In this document: positions 1 to 7,530 of the stretch, piece by piece
How the letters are laid out: each line of letters begins with the position of its first letter
Position numbering within the stretch: the first letter of the stretch is position 1
From: Bacillota bacterium
GTDB taxonomy: Bacteria > Bacillota > Clostridia > Oscillospirales > Ruminococcaceae
Direction of reading: 5' to 3'
DNA: 7,799 bases
Assembly (NCBI GenBank): GCA_023394255.1
Contig: JAEXAZ010000002.1
Span: 1-7,799 of the forward strand
Notes under the pieces: model-generated
What the model was told of the DNA's origin: nothing
What the model saw: only the letters and a program-made list of their open reading frames with translations
Databases searched by the model: none
Program-made: the position numbers and the translations under genes

Positions 1-1994
<1,994 letters not shown>

Positions 1995-2011
1995 GTCGAA
2001 CCCACCTGTTT

Positions 2012-2056
2012 TATCAAAATAAAAGCCCTGCCCGCCCCATGCAGCCGGCAGAGCTT
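2012..2056 (-). terminator. Rho-independent terminator after the small membrane protein gene, abutting tex
   Basis: Read on the minus strand, a nine-pair stem (AGCTCTGCC with GGCAGGGCT, one G-U pair; arms 2047-2055 and 2024-2032) is followed directly by TTTTATTTT. It sits 20 bases past the stop codon of the gene at 2076-2381. The T tract ends about five bases before the tex ribosome binding site, so it may also act as an attenuator for tex. Confidence 0.75.
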
Positions 2057-2075
2057 ATGTGTTTGGGAATTGATT

Positions 2076-2381
2076 TTACTTTGCGCGTTTTTTCAGAATC
2101 AGCAGTGTGATGAATCCGGCGGCTGCCAAAAAAGCGCAAATGCCAGCCCAGATATAAGGATTCCCCCACGCATATCGTGTTGCCACGAAGATCGCGGTCG
2201 GCCCGTCCGCACCGCCGATAATCCCGATGGAGGCCGCCTCGTTTCCGGGAGCGATATTCAGCTGCCCGCGCAGGGAATAGAGAAAAAACGCTTTCAGCGC
2301 CGCCTGAACCGCCAAAATGACCATGGCCAACCCCGCAAAGAGAACGGTGGCTGCCCTTAAAATCCGATATTTTTTCTTCAT
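2076..2381 (-). CDS. Small membrane protein carrying the signature of Na+-pumping decarboxylase beta subunits (OadB/GcdB-like mini-protein)
   Basis: A 101-residue protein of unknown function. It has a basic N-terminus (MKKKYR), a hydrophobic helix at about 10-34, a loop, the segment ASIGIIGGADGPTAIFVA at 50-67, a second helix at about 76-96, and a KKRAK tail. The central segment matches a membrane motif of the beta subunits of oxaloacetate, glutaconyl-CoA and methylmalonyl-CoA decarboxylases, which couple decarboxylation to Na+ export. Those subunits exceed 350 residues and everything else in them is absent here, so this cannot be a working beta subunit. No biotin-carrier or carboxyltransferase gene is nearby. 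The start at 2381 was chosen over an in-frame ATG at 2426 because AAAGGGG lies 8 bases before it (2390-2396) and the upstream ATG falls inside the likely promoter. I recall similar short clostridial proteins annotated as decarboxylase subunits. The gene is real; its function is unknown. Confidence 0.8.
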   Translation of the reverse strand: MKKKYRILRAATVLFAGLAMVILAVQAALKAFFLYSLRGQLNIAPGNEAASIGIIGGADGPTAIFVATRYAWGNPYIWAGICAFLAAAGFITLLILKKRAK

Positions 2382-2401
2382 GATTTCAGCCCCTTTGCTA
2401 T

Positions 2402-2430
2402 AGTTTACCATAAAATAGGAGAACATTCAA
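2402..2430 (-). promoter_or_regulatory. Sigma-A-type promoter for the small membrane protein gene
   Basis: On the minus strand TTGAAT (2425-2430) is separated by 17 bases from TAAACT (2402-2407), which has an upstream TGG giving an extended -10. Each box matches the consensus at four of six positions. Transcription would start near 2395, at the edge of the AAAGGGG ribosome binding site (2390-2396), so the leader would be short. The site implies that this gene is transcribed independently of the dehydrogenase operon. Confidence 0.45.
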
Positions 2431-2439
2431 ACAGCGCTT

Positions 2440-2892
2440 TTATCGAAACAGCCTTGCAAGCGGTTCCACCACGGCCTGAAGGTCCTGAATCGCTCTGTTC
2501 AGCCCTGCGATATCCACACTTTTCAGCGCTTCCAGCGCGCTTTTCGCCTCTTCCAGTGTTTCCGTAACGGCGGACCCGCCTTCGGCCATAAAGAGGTCCA
2601 TATTTTGAAACAGGTCGCCGTCCGCCAGATCATCGGTGACCGTTTCCACATTTTGCAGAACACTGTCGGCGCGCGTCAGCGTCGCGTAAATCCGGGGCAG
2701 CAGCACCGCGCCGGCGGCAAACGTCGCCAGCGTCAGGACGGCAACCATGACCGCGCAGAACTGCACCCATAAAAGCTGTTTTCGCGCGGAGCGTTTCTGT
2801 TCGGCGGTATTTTCCTCGATCCGCCGCAGCAGCTCCGAAACCGGGAAACCGCCGTCCGGCATCTGCTGAGATTTTATCCCGAGATCATCCAT
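2440..2892 (-). CDS. Single-pass membrane protein with helical C-terminal domain, function unknown
   Basis: A 150-residue protein I do not recognise. A short polar N-terminus (1-40, with the charged helix LLRRIEENTAEQKRSARKQ) leads to one strong transmembrane helix at about 41-67. A mainly alpha-helical tail (72-150) follows, with spaced leucines and repeated TVTDDLA, TETLEEAKSALEAL and AIQDLQAVVEPL segments that suggest a coiled coil. The architecture resembles short DUF948-like or chemoreceptor-linker proteins, but no family signature is clear. The start at 2892 has GGAGGGG six bases upstream (2899-2905). The in-frame ATG at 2907 lies inside that site and is unlikely to be used. The first 8 bases (ATGGATGA) overlap the end of the dehydrogenase gene, so translation is probably coupled. 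The C-terminal domain orientation, inside or outside, cannot be settled from sequence alone. Confidence 0.75.
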   Translation of the reverse strand: MDDLGIKSQQMPDGGFPVSELLRRIEENTAEQKRSARKQLLWVQFCAVMVAVLTLATFAAGAVLLPRIYATLTRADSVLQNVETVTDDLADGDLFQNMDLFMAEGGSAVTETLEEAKSALEALKSVDIAGLNRAIQDLQAVVEPLARLFR

Positions 2893-3781
2893 TTTTATCC
2901 CCTCCATGCGTACAATCGTAATAACGCATCAGCGCCTGCGTCCCAAGGTCTCCCATGCCGCGCTGTGCAAGGTCCTGATACATCCGGCGGACATCATCGA
3001 GGATTTCAAGCGAAATACCGGCGCGCTTCGCCTCTTCCGACGCGATGTTCATATCCTTGATGTAGTGCTTGATGAAAAACCCCGGCGCAAAGTCGCCCTT
3101 TAAAATCCGGGGGGCCATATTGCTCATCTGCCAGCTGCCCGCGGCCCCCGCGCTGATGCTGCCCAGCATCGTCTGCGTATCCAGCCCGACCGCCCCCGCA
3201 TAAGCGAGCGCCTCGCAAACGCTGGCAATGACGCCGGACAGCGCAATCTGGTTTGCTATCTTGGTATGCTGCCCGAAGCCTGCCCCGCCTTCATAGATAG
3301 TATTGGTTCCCAGCGCGTCAAATAACGGCATACACGCATTAAATGCTTCTCTGTCGCCGCCAACCATAATCGAAAGGGTGCCTTTCTGCGCGCCGATATC
3401 CCCGCCGCTCACCGGAGCGTCCAGCGCAAACACCCCTTTTCCCTTCGCCTCTTTATAAATCCGGGCACTGAGCTGCGGGCTTGTGGTGGTCATATCGATC
3501 ACATACGTACCGGGTTTCACACTGCCAAGGACTCCGCCTTTGCCGAAATAGACCTCCTCCACATCTTTCGGATAGCCCACCATGGTAATGACTGCGTCCA
3601 CACTCCGGGCGCAGTTCTCAACCGTTTCACACCACAGGGCTCCTTCACGGATAACGTCCGCACATTTTGATTGCGTCCGGGAATAAATAGAAAGTTCGAA
3701 CCCCTTTTCCATCAGGTTGCGCACCATACTTTTCCCCATAATACCCACACCGATAAACCCGATCTTTTTCAACTGCCTCAC
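2885..3781 (-). CDS. NAD(P)-dependent beta-hydroxyacid dehydrogenase (2-hydroxy-3-oxopropionate reductase / 3-hydroxyisobutyrate dehydrogenase family)
   Basis: A cytosolic oxidoreductase of 298 residues, the usual family length. The N-terminal Rossmann fold shows IGFIGVGIMG at 7-16. SRT at 34-36, at the end of the second strand, has the Arg-Thr pair often seen with NADPH preference. The substrate-binding signature is DAPVSGGDIGAQKGTLSIMVGG at 121-142. The helix with the catalytic lysine is GQHTKIANQ (K174, with N177 nearby), and the C-terminal helical domain has FFIKHYIKDMNIA. The family reduces or oxidises small hydroxyacids such as tartronate semialdehyde, 3-hydroxyisobutyrate or succinic semialdehyde. 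Neighbouring genes give no pathway clue, so the substrate is left open. The start is a GTG preceded by AAAGGTG with a 7-base spacer; a TTG three codons downstream is possible. It is the first gene of an operon with the overlapping membrane protein gene. An extended -10 promoter and a palindrome lie upstream. Confidence 0.9.
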   Translation of the reverse strand: MRQLKKIGFIGVGIMGKSMVRNLMEKGFELSIYSRTQSKCADVIREGALWCETVENCARSVDAVITMVGYPKDVEEVYFGKGGVLGSVKPGTYVIDMTTTSPQLSARIYKEAKGKGVFALDAPVSGGDIGAQKGTLSIMVGGDREAFNACMPLFDALGTNTIYEGGAGFGQHTKIANQIALSGVIASVCEALAYAGAVGLDTQTMLGSISAGAAGSWQMSNMAPRILKGDFAPGFFIKHYIKDMNIASEEAKRAGISLEILDDVRRMYQDLAQRGMGDLGTQALMRYYDCTHGGDKNG

Positions 3782-3811
3782 GCTCCCGCACCTTTGTTTT
3801 CTTCCGGTTTA

Positions 3812-3821
3812 TGACCGGTCA
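3812..3821. promoter_or_regulatory. Ten-base perfect palindrome in the dehydrogenase leader, possible operator
   Basis: TGACCGGTCA is a perfect palindrome about 12-21 bases downstream of the predicted dehydrogenase start site, between the promoter and the ribosome binding site. An overlapping arm pair, CCGGT..ACCGG (3804-3818), could alternatively form a small hairpin in the leader RNA. The position suits a repressor site. No regulator is encoded nearby, and ten-base palindromes also occur by chance. Confidence 0.3.
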
Positions 3822-3839
3822 ATTCCCTGTTTTAAAGCA

Positions 3840-3869
3840 ATTATAGCATAACCGGCCCCCGTAAAACAG
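3840..3869 (-). promoter_or_regulatory. Extended -10 promoter for the dehydrogenase operon
   Basis: On the minus strand TGCTATAAT combines a perfect TATAAT (3840-3845) with an upstream TG. The -35 region (CTGTTT, 18-base spacer) is poor, as expected when an extended -10 carries the promoter. Transcription would begin near 3833, giving a leader of about 50 bases before the GTG start. Confidence 0.6.
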
Positions 3870-3917
3870 TCTCAAAGCAATCGGCGGCCCGGTTTTTTAA
3901 AAAATCGCGGACAAGCC

Positions 3918-3946
3918 TTTACTTTAACGCTTTTTTATATTAGTAT
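3918..3946 (+). promoter_or_regulatory. Candidate promoter for the sodium/proline symporter gene
   Basis: TTTACT (3918-3923) and TAGTAT (3941-3946) are separated by 17 bases, each matching the consensus at four of six positions. Transcription would start near 3953, 26 bases before the ATG and upstream of the GAGGGG ribosome binding site. The stretch is AT-rich, so a shifted pairing is possible. Confidence 0.4.
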
Positions 3947-3978
3947 AGAAAAATAAATGTGTTTGAGGGGTTGATTGA

Positions 3979-5553
3979 ATGGCATCCGGAACGCTGCAAA
4001 TCTTCATTTCCATGACCGGTTACATGCTGATTGTAATCGGGATCGGGATCTTTTTTGCCAAGCGGGCACAGGCCAGCAGTGAGAACTATTTTCTGGGCGG
4101 GCGGTCGCTGAACCCATGGGTAGCCGCGATGAGCGCCGAAGCTTCCGATATGAGCGGCTGGCTTTTGATGGGCCTGCCCGGCGTTGCTTACTGGTCCGGC
4201 ATCTCCGACGCGGCCTGGACAGCAATCGGGCTTGGTGTCGGCACCTATATCAACTGGCTTTTGGTGGCGAAACGGCTGCGCCAGTATTCCACTGTCTGCG
4301 GCGATTCGATTACCATTCCCGAATTTTTCAGCAACCGTTTCCATGAGAAGAAAAAGGTGCTCATGACCATTTCCGCACTGTTTATTTTGGTGTTTTTTAC
4401 CGTTTACGCAGCGAGCTGCTTTGTGACCTGCGGAAAACTGTTCGGCACGCTGTTCGGATTTTCTTATCATTCCATGATGATCGCGGGCGCCCTGTTTGTG
4501 ATCTTCTACACCTTTCTGGGCGGGTTCCTCGCTGAAAGCGCTTCCGATTTCATGCAGGCGGTTGTCATGATCTTTGCGCTGGTCACTGTAGTCATCGCCG
4601 GTACTTCCGCAGCGGGCGGTGTTGCCGCGGTGATTGAAAACGCAAAATCCATCCCCGGCTATTTCTCATTGACATCCATCGCGGTTCCCCAGGTCGACGC
4701 AAATGGCGTACAGCAGGTTGCTAACGGCGCGCCGCTGTTCGGAGGTGCCGGAAAATACGGATTGCTCACGATTATCTCCACCCTTTCGTGGGGGCTCGGT
4801 TATTTCGGCATGCCGCAGGTTTTGCTGCGCTTTATGGCAATCCGCAAAGTGGACGAACTGCGGCAGTCCCGCCGGATCGCTACTACCTGGTGCTTCATTT
4901 CGCTGTTAACAGCGGTCGCGGTCGGTATCATCGGCAGGGCCGTATTTCCAGCGGATCAGGCGCTTCTCACGGCCGGCCACGCGGAAAATATATTTATTTC
5001 CCTTTCCCAGTCGCTGCTGCCTCCTCTGCTTGCGGGCATCGTTATGGCCGGCATTCTTGCCGCGACCATCAGCTCCTCCGATTCTTATCTGCTGATTGCC
5101 GCATCCGCTTTTTCCAAAAATATCTATGAGGGAATTCTCAAAAAAGACGCTTCCGATAAGCAGGTCATGCGGGTCTCCCGCACGATGCTGATTGCAATTG
5201 CGCTGTTGGGCATCGTGATCGCCTGGAACGAAAACAGCGTGATCTTTACCATTGTTTCTTTCGCCTGGGCAGGGTTCGGCGCTACTTTCGGGCCGGTTCT
5301 GCTGTTTTCCCTGTTCTGGGAAAGGATTAACCACAAAGGCGCTGTGGCCGGTATGCTGACCGGCGGCATTACGGTATTCGTCTGGAAACTGCTGCTCAAA
5401 CCGATGGGCGGCGTGTTCGGCATTTACGAACTGTTCCCCGCCTTTGTATTTTCCTGCATCGCAATTATCCTTGTTTCCCTCTCCACTGAAAAACCTTCAC
5501 AGGAGATTGTCACGGAATTCCGGTACGCCAAAACCTATCGGGATCAGGCTTAA
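3979..5553 (+). CDS. putP: Sodium/proline symporter PutP (solute:sodium symporter family)
   Basis: An integral membrane Na+-coupled transporter importing L-proline, which can serve as nutrient, osmoprotectant or Stickland-reaction electron acceptor. It has 524 residues, close to the ~500 of characterised PutP proteins, with a pattern fitting 12-13 membrane helices. Typical segments are ENYFLGGRSLNPWVAAMSA (35-53) and ASDMSGWLLMGLPG at 55-68, in which D57 corresponds to the Na+-site aspartate of E. coli PutP. Others are GTYINWLLVAKRLR (88-101), YTFLGGFLAESASD (177-190), GYFGMPQVLLRFMAIRK (274-290) and ILAATISSSDSYLL (359-372), where the serine-rich turn forms part of the conserved cation and substrate region. 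GAGGGG lies 8 bases before the ATG. It is a single-gene unit, divergent from the dehydrogenase operon and closed by a strong terminator. Family assignment is firm. Proline as substrate is inferred from PutP-specific similarity rather than generic family motifs. Confidence 0.95.
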   Translation: MASGTLQIFISMTGYMLIVIGIGIFFAKRAQASSENYFLGGRSLNPWVAAMSAEASDMSGWLLMGLPGVAYWSGISDAAWTAIGLGVGTYINWLLVAKRLRQYSTVCGDSITIPEFFSNRFHEKKKVLMTISALFILVFFTVYAASCFVTCGKLFGTLFGFSYHSMMIAGALFVIFYTFLGGFLAESASDFMQAVVMIFALVTVVIAGTSAAGGVAAVIENAKSIPGYFSLTSIAVPQVDANGVQQVANGAPLFGGAGKYGLLTIISTLSWGLGYFGMPQVLLRFMAIRKVDELRQSRRIATTWCFISLLTAVAVGIIGRAVFPADQALLTAGHAENIFISLSQSLLPPLLAGIVMAGILAATISSSDSYLLIAASAFSKNIYEGILKKDASDKQVMRVSRTMLIAIALLGIVIAWNENSVIFTIVSFAWAGFGATFGPVLLFSLFWERINHKGAVAGMLTGGITVFVWKLLLKPMGGVFGIYELFPAFVFSCIAIILVSLSTEKPSQEIVTEFRYAKTYRDQA

Positions 5554-5561
5554 CAGGATAT

Positions 5562-5613
5562 AAAATAAGCGGGCGCGGAAAGGAAGTAACAATCCCTTTC
5601 CGCGCCCGTTTTT
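5562..5613. terminator. Strong bidirectional terminator between putP and the holin-like gene
   Basis: A perfect 14-pair GC-rich stem (CGGGCGCGGAAAGG, 5570-5583, with its complement at 5595-5608) encloses an 11-base loop and is followed by TTTTT on the plus strand. On the minus strand the same hairpin is followed by an AT-rich CTTATTTTATA. It lies between two convergent genes and should stop both transcripts. Confidence 0.93.
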
Positions 5614-5630
5614 CAAGAAAATTCCCGGTC

Positions 5631-5999
5631 CTACATCACCCTGCTCGGGAAAACCGCGTCCAGAACTCCGATTACCAGCGCCCCCAGTACGGCGCCAAAA
5701 ATGGATACCGACATATTGGGAACAAAAAACTGCGTGAGATAAATGATAACGGCCGAAATGAGAAATCCTTTCAAACCTTTGCCAAACGGGGATGCATCCA
5801 CTTTCATAAATCTTTCGACCAGATAATCCAAAATACTGATGACAACCGCCGCAATCAGGAAGGACCAAAGGCCTCTGATGGAAAAGCCCGGTGTGAGGAA
5901 AGAGACAAGCGCCAAAACAATTGCGATGACCACCATCCTTCCAAGCCAGCGTAAAAACTCCTTTGGAGCAGATCCTTGCTCCGAAAAGCGATGTTCCAT
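5631..5999 (-). CDS. Phage holin family 4-type membrane protein (YvlD-like)
   Basis: A 122-residue integral membrane protein with four predicted helices at about 20-38, 43-62, 74-93 and 96-118. It has the family pattern ISILDYLVERFMKVDA after helix 2 and GAVLGALVIGVLDAVFP at the end. It fits the Phage_holin_4_2 family, which includes Bacillus YvlD. Despite the name, most members are chromosomal genes without lysis functions. In Bacillus the yvl genes belong to a cell-envelope stress regulon, but no such regulation can be shown here. No lysin or other phage gene is nearby, so a true holin role is unlikely. AAAGGAG lies about nine bases before the ATG at 5999. The gene stands alone and converges on putP. 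Confidence 0.85.
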   Translation of the reverse strand: MEHRFSEQGSAPKEFLRWLGRMVVIAIVLALVSFLTPGFSIRGLWSFLIAAVVISILDYLVERFMKVDASPFGKGLKGFLISAVIIYLTQFFVPNMSVSIFGAVLGALVIGVLDAVFPSRVM

Positions 6000-6022
6000 G
6001 AATCAATTCTCCTTTTATTCAA

Positions 6023-6028
6023 ATTATA
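6023..6028 (-). promoter_or_regulatory. -10 box for the holin-like gene, with adjacent CTCATGAG palindrome
   Basis: On the minus strand a perfect TATAAT lies 24 bases before the start codon. No good -35 box lies 16-18 bases upstream (AAAAAT at the 17-base position). The palindrome CTCATGAG (6037-6044) occupies the spacer, where a regulator could act. A non-housekeeping sigma factor or an activator would explain the weak -35. Confidence 0.4.
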
Positions 6029-6173
6029 GTTATTTGCTCATGAGTATTTTTATTGAAAACATGCCTTTTATACATTTTCAAATTTTAACATGCAGAAGAA
6101 TCCCCAAAAACTGCATTATTAAAAATCTGACGAATGGTTAAACTACTTTTATTAAAGCAAAGGAGAGTTCATT

Positions 6174-6410
6174 ATGGATAAAAGAAAAACTGATAAATAT
6201 GGAATTCCACTGGACAATGAAGACTTCCTGCATCAAAAAAATGTCGCATCCAGCATGGACTGTACCGGTTTGATGCCGTTTAACCCCTACACTGAGGATG
6301 AAGCGGAATCTTATGGGGCACTTTATGACGTTGCGCAAACAAAAGCCGGCGAACCGATTACGGATTTTTCCAATTGCGACGCTCCAAAAGGCGAATCTTC
6401 CGATTCCTGA
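6174..6410 (+). CDS. Small conserved acidic protein, DCTGL-motif type, function unknown
   Basis: A 78-residue soluble protein with no membrane helix or signal peptide. A polar start (MDKRKTDKYGIPLDNEDF) precedes a segment at 29-53 with DCTGLMPFNPYT, then EDEAESYGALYDV, and a low-complexity acidic tail ending in ESSDS. I recall small clostridial proteins with a similar DCTGL(I/M)P...E.E.ESY..(I/L)Y signature, of unknown function. This is memory, not a search. Two cysteines (30 and 68) are present. AAAGGAG lies 8 bases before the ATG, supporting expression. The next gene follows after 17 bases, so the two are probably co-transcribed, with the cold-shock gene just beyond. No clear promoter could be chosen in the AT-rich 6000-6173 region. 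Confidence 0.75.
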   Translation: MDKRKTDKYGIPLDNEDFLHQKNVASSMDCTGLMPFNPYTEDEAESYGALYDVAQTKAGEPITDFSNCDAPKGESSDS

Positions 6411-6427
6411 CTAAAAGAGGTGATTTT

Positions 6428-6601
6428 ATGGAAAGATATCCGGATATGTACGCCCTCCTGAACGGCAGCCGGCAGGCAAAGCAATATTTTGAATCCCTTC
6501 CCGACTATGTCCAAGAACATATCAGTACCCGTTCGGGCAGCGTTCAGACGTTTGAAAGCCTGCGTGATTATGCGGAAAATTTATTGCGCGGCGATGACTG
6601 A
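6428..6601 (+). CDS. Small conserved protein with SLPDYVQ and YAENLLRGDD segments, function unknown
   Basis: A 57-residue soluble, probably helical protein. Its parts are a short N-terminal helix (MYALLNGSRQAKQYFESL), the segment LPDYVQEHISTRSGSV at 24-39, and a second helix ending in LRDYAENLLRGDD at 45-57. I recall clostridial small proteins with the same SLPDYVQ...R......L..YAENL.RGD layout found close to the DCTGL-type protein, but cannot verify this here. The start at 6428 has GAGGTG five bases upstream (6417-6422), which rules against the longer in-frame ATG at 6374 inside the preceding gene. The gene lies between the 78-residue protein and the cold-shock gene. The -35 box of the latter overlaps its last codons. 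Confidence 0.75.
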   Translation: MERYPDMYALLNGSRQAKQYFESLPDYVQEHISTRSGSVQTFESLRDYAENLLRGDD

Positions 6602-6623
6602 ACTTTTTTAAAGAAGCTATAAT
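6594..6623 (+). promoter_or_regulatory. Promoter for the cold-shock gene
   Basis: ATGACT (6594-6599, four of six consensus matches) and a perfect TATAAT (6618-6623) are separated by 18 bases. The -35 box overlaps the stop codon of the preceding gene. Transcription would start near 6630, at the first base of the ribosome binding site, so the leader would be only about 15 bases. That is very different from the long regulatory leader of E. coli cspA. Confidence 0.55.
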
Positions 6624-6644
6624 AAATACGGAGGTGATTGAAAG

Positions 6645-6857
6645 ATGAGTACCGGCACAGTAAAATGGTTCAACGCGGAAAAAGGGTTTGGGTTTATTTC
6701 AGATGACAGCGGCGGCGAGGATGCGTTTGTCCACTTTTCCGATATTGTTGCACAAGGCTATAAAACACTGAACGAGGGGCAGCGGGTTTCCTTTGAAATG
6801 GAAACCGACCCCAGAAACGGAAAGCTCAGGGCTACCCGCGTAACGATCATCCAATAA
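6645..6857 (+). CDS. Cold-shock domain protein (CspA/CspB family)
   Basis: A single-stranded RNA/DNA-binding protein of 70 residues, just the cold-shock five-strand barrel. It acts as an RNA chaperone in the cytoplasm. It begins TGTVKWFNAEKGFGFIS, containing RNP1 (KGFGFIS, 13-19), and RNP2 is DAFVHF at 26-31. W8, the phenylalanines F15, F17, F28 and F31, and H30 provide the stacking surface. The C-terminal EGQRVSFEME and GKLRATRV strands are complete. GGAGGTG lies about 8 bases before the ATG. It has its own promoter at the end of the preceding small gene and a terminator 20 bases after its stop, though read-through from the two small genes upstream is possible. Whether it is cold-induced or constitutive cannot be seen. 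Confidence 0.97.
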   Translation: MSTGTVKWFNAEKGFGFISDDSGGEDAFVHFSDIVAQGYKTLNEGQRVSFEMETDPRNGKLRATRVTIIQ

Positions 6858-6877
6858 TTCCGCTTAGCAGGCAAAAA

Positions 6878-6903
6878 CCGCCCCGGCAGGAGCGGCTTTT
6901 GTT
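6878..6903. terminator. Bidirectional terminator between the cold-shock gene and the CmpB-type gene
   Basis: The stem CCGCCCC/GGAGCGG (seven positions, one C-A mismatch, GGCA loop; 6878-6895) is flanked by AAAAA on the left and CTTTTGTTT on the right. On the minus strand the hairpin is followed by TTTTTG. It separates two convergent genes. Confidence 0.8.
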
Positions 6904-6911
6904 TATTTGCT

Positions 6912-7343
6912 TTAAAAAAAACGATATTCAGGTTTTTCCTCTTTAAAAAACCAATACCGTATGTAATCATCCAATGTAATTCCAATCAGCGACAGCATCC
7001 ACCATGCGCCAAAAAACTGCGGGCATATCTGCCCCCAAAGGTTCAGCGGCAGATTGCTGTAATCCCAGATGGCAAGCCCGAGCCACCGGTTGAGAACCAG
7101 ACCCGCGGCAAGTTCCACAAGCGTAATGATTCCCGCCGCAACTGTCATCTGCAGAACCAACGGCATACCCCTGTGCAAAAGGCTTTCATTGATCAGCCCA
7201 ATCAATACAAAGCACAGCCCTCCCACAAAAGCCATTGCCACATGGGAATGCCCGCGCCAAAGCACTTCAATAAGATAATACGTGAGGCCTCCGAATAAAG
7301 ATAGATAACAGTATTTTGCCAGTTGTCGAAGAGCAGATTTCAT
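6912..7343 (-). CDS. CmpB-type 'putative ABC transporter permease' membrane protein
   Basis: A 143-residue membrane protein with four predicted helices at about 9-27, 35-54, 61-88 and 107-128. Characteristic segments are YLIEVLWRGHSHVAM (23-37), GGLCFVLIGLINE (41-53), WDYSNLPLNLWGQICPQF (93-110) and LDDYIRYWFFKEEKP (124-138). These match a family common in Clostridia and annotated as putative ABC transporter permease (ABC_trans_CmpB). The name is not supported by context: there is no ATPase or binding protein nearby, and the true function is unknown. The start at 7343 is preceded by GGTGG with a short spacer. An in-frame ATG at 7421 would add 26 residues but lies upstream of the likely -10 box at 7380-7385 and has no ribosome binding site. 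The gene converges on the cold-shock gene. Confidence 0.8.
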   Translation of the reverse strand: MKSALRQLAKYCYLSLFGGLTYYLIEVLWRGHSHVAMAFVGGLCFVLIGLINESLLHRGMPLVLQMTVAAGIITLVELAAGLVLNRWLGLAIWDYSNLPLNLWGQICPQFFGAWWMLSLIGITLDDYIRYWFFKEEKPEYRFF

Positions 7344-7379
7344 TTCGCACCACCAATTTCCAATCAATCCAGATAAGAA

Positions 7380-7385
7380 ATTATA
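7380..7385 (-). promoter_or_regulatory. -10 box for the CmpB-type gene
   Basis: A perfect TATAAT on the minus strand lies about 36 bases before the chosen start codon. The -35 position holds AAATTT, which is poor. The box supports the shorter start at 7343, since the upstream ATG would not be on this transcript. Confidence 0.4.
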
Positions 7386-7504
7386 TGTGAAAATGATTCT
7401 ATAAATTTCCTGATCAATCAACTTTTACAGAATTATTATGCTGGCCGCGTATTTCAAAAGGAAAGCTGTCCCGCGTCCGTTATTTCTGTAGAATCTTGGT
7501 GCAA

Positions 7505-7530
7505 AAAAACCGCTTGTATAAGTGGTTTTT
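7505..7530 (+). terminator. Orphan terminator-like hairpin
   Basis: AAAAACCGCTT and AAGTGGTTTTT form an 11-pair stem with one G-U pair and a four-base GTAT loop, ending in TTTTT. The plus-strand version is better paired, since the minus-strand version has an A-C mismatch, although seven T follow it there. No plus-strand gene lies between 6857 and this site, so what it terminates is unclear. It could close an unannotated small RNA or shield the downstream gene. Confidence 0.5.

Noticed and set aside
2440..2907. Start of the single-pass membrane protein at 2907 instead of 2892
   Set aside because: The ATG at 2907 overlaps the GGAGGGG ribosome binding site that is ideally spaced for the ATG at 2892, and it has no such site of its own.
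3850..3898. Plus-strand terminator (AACCGG…GGCCCGGTTTTTT) between the divergent promoters
   Set aside because: The stem is short with a bulge and a loop of nearly 30 bases, and no plus-strand transcript is expected to reach it. The TTTTTTAAAAAA tract alone explains the appearance.
5631..5999. Prophage remnant, because of the holin family name
   Set aside because: No lysin, structural, integrase or other phage gene is present. The family has many chromosomal non-lytic members such as YvlD.
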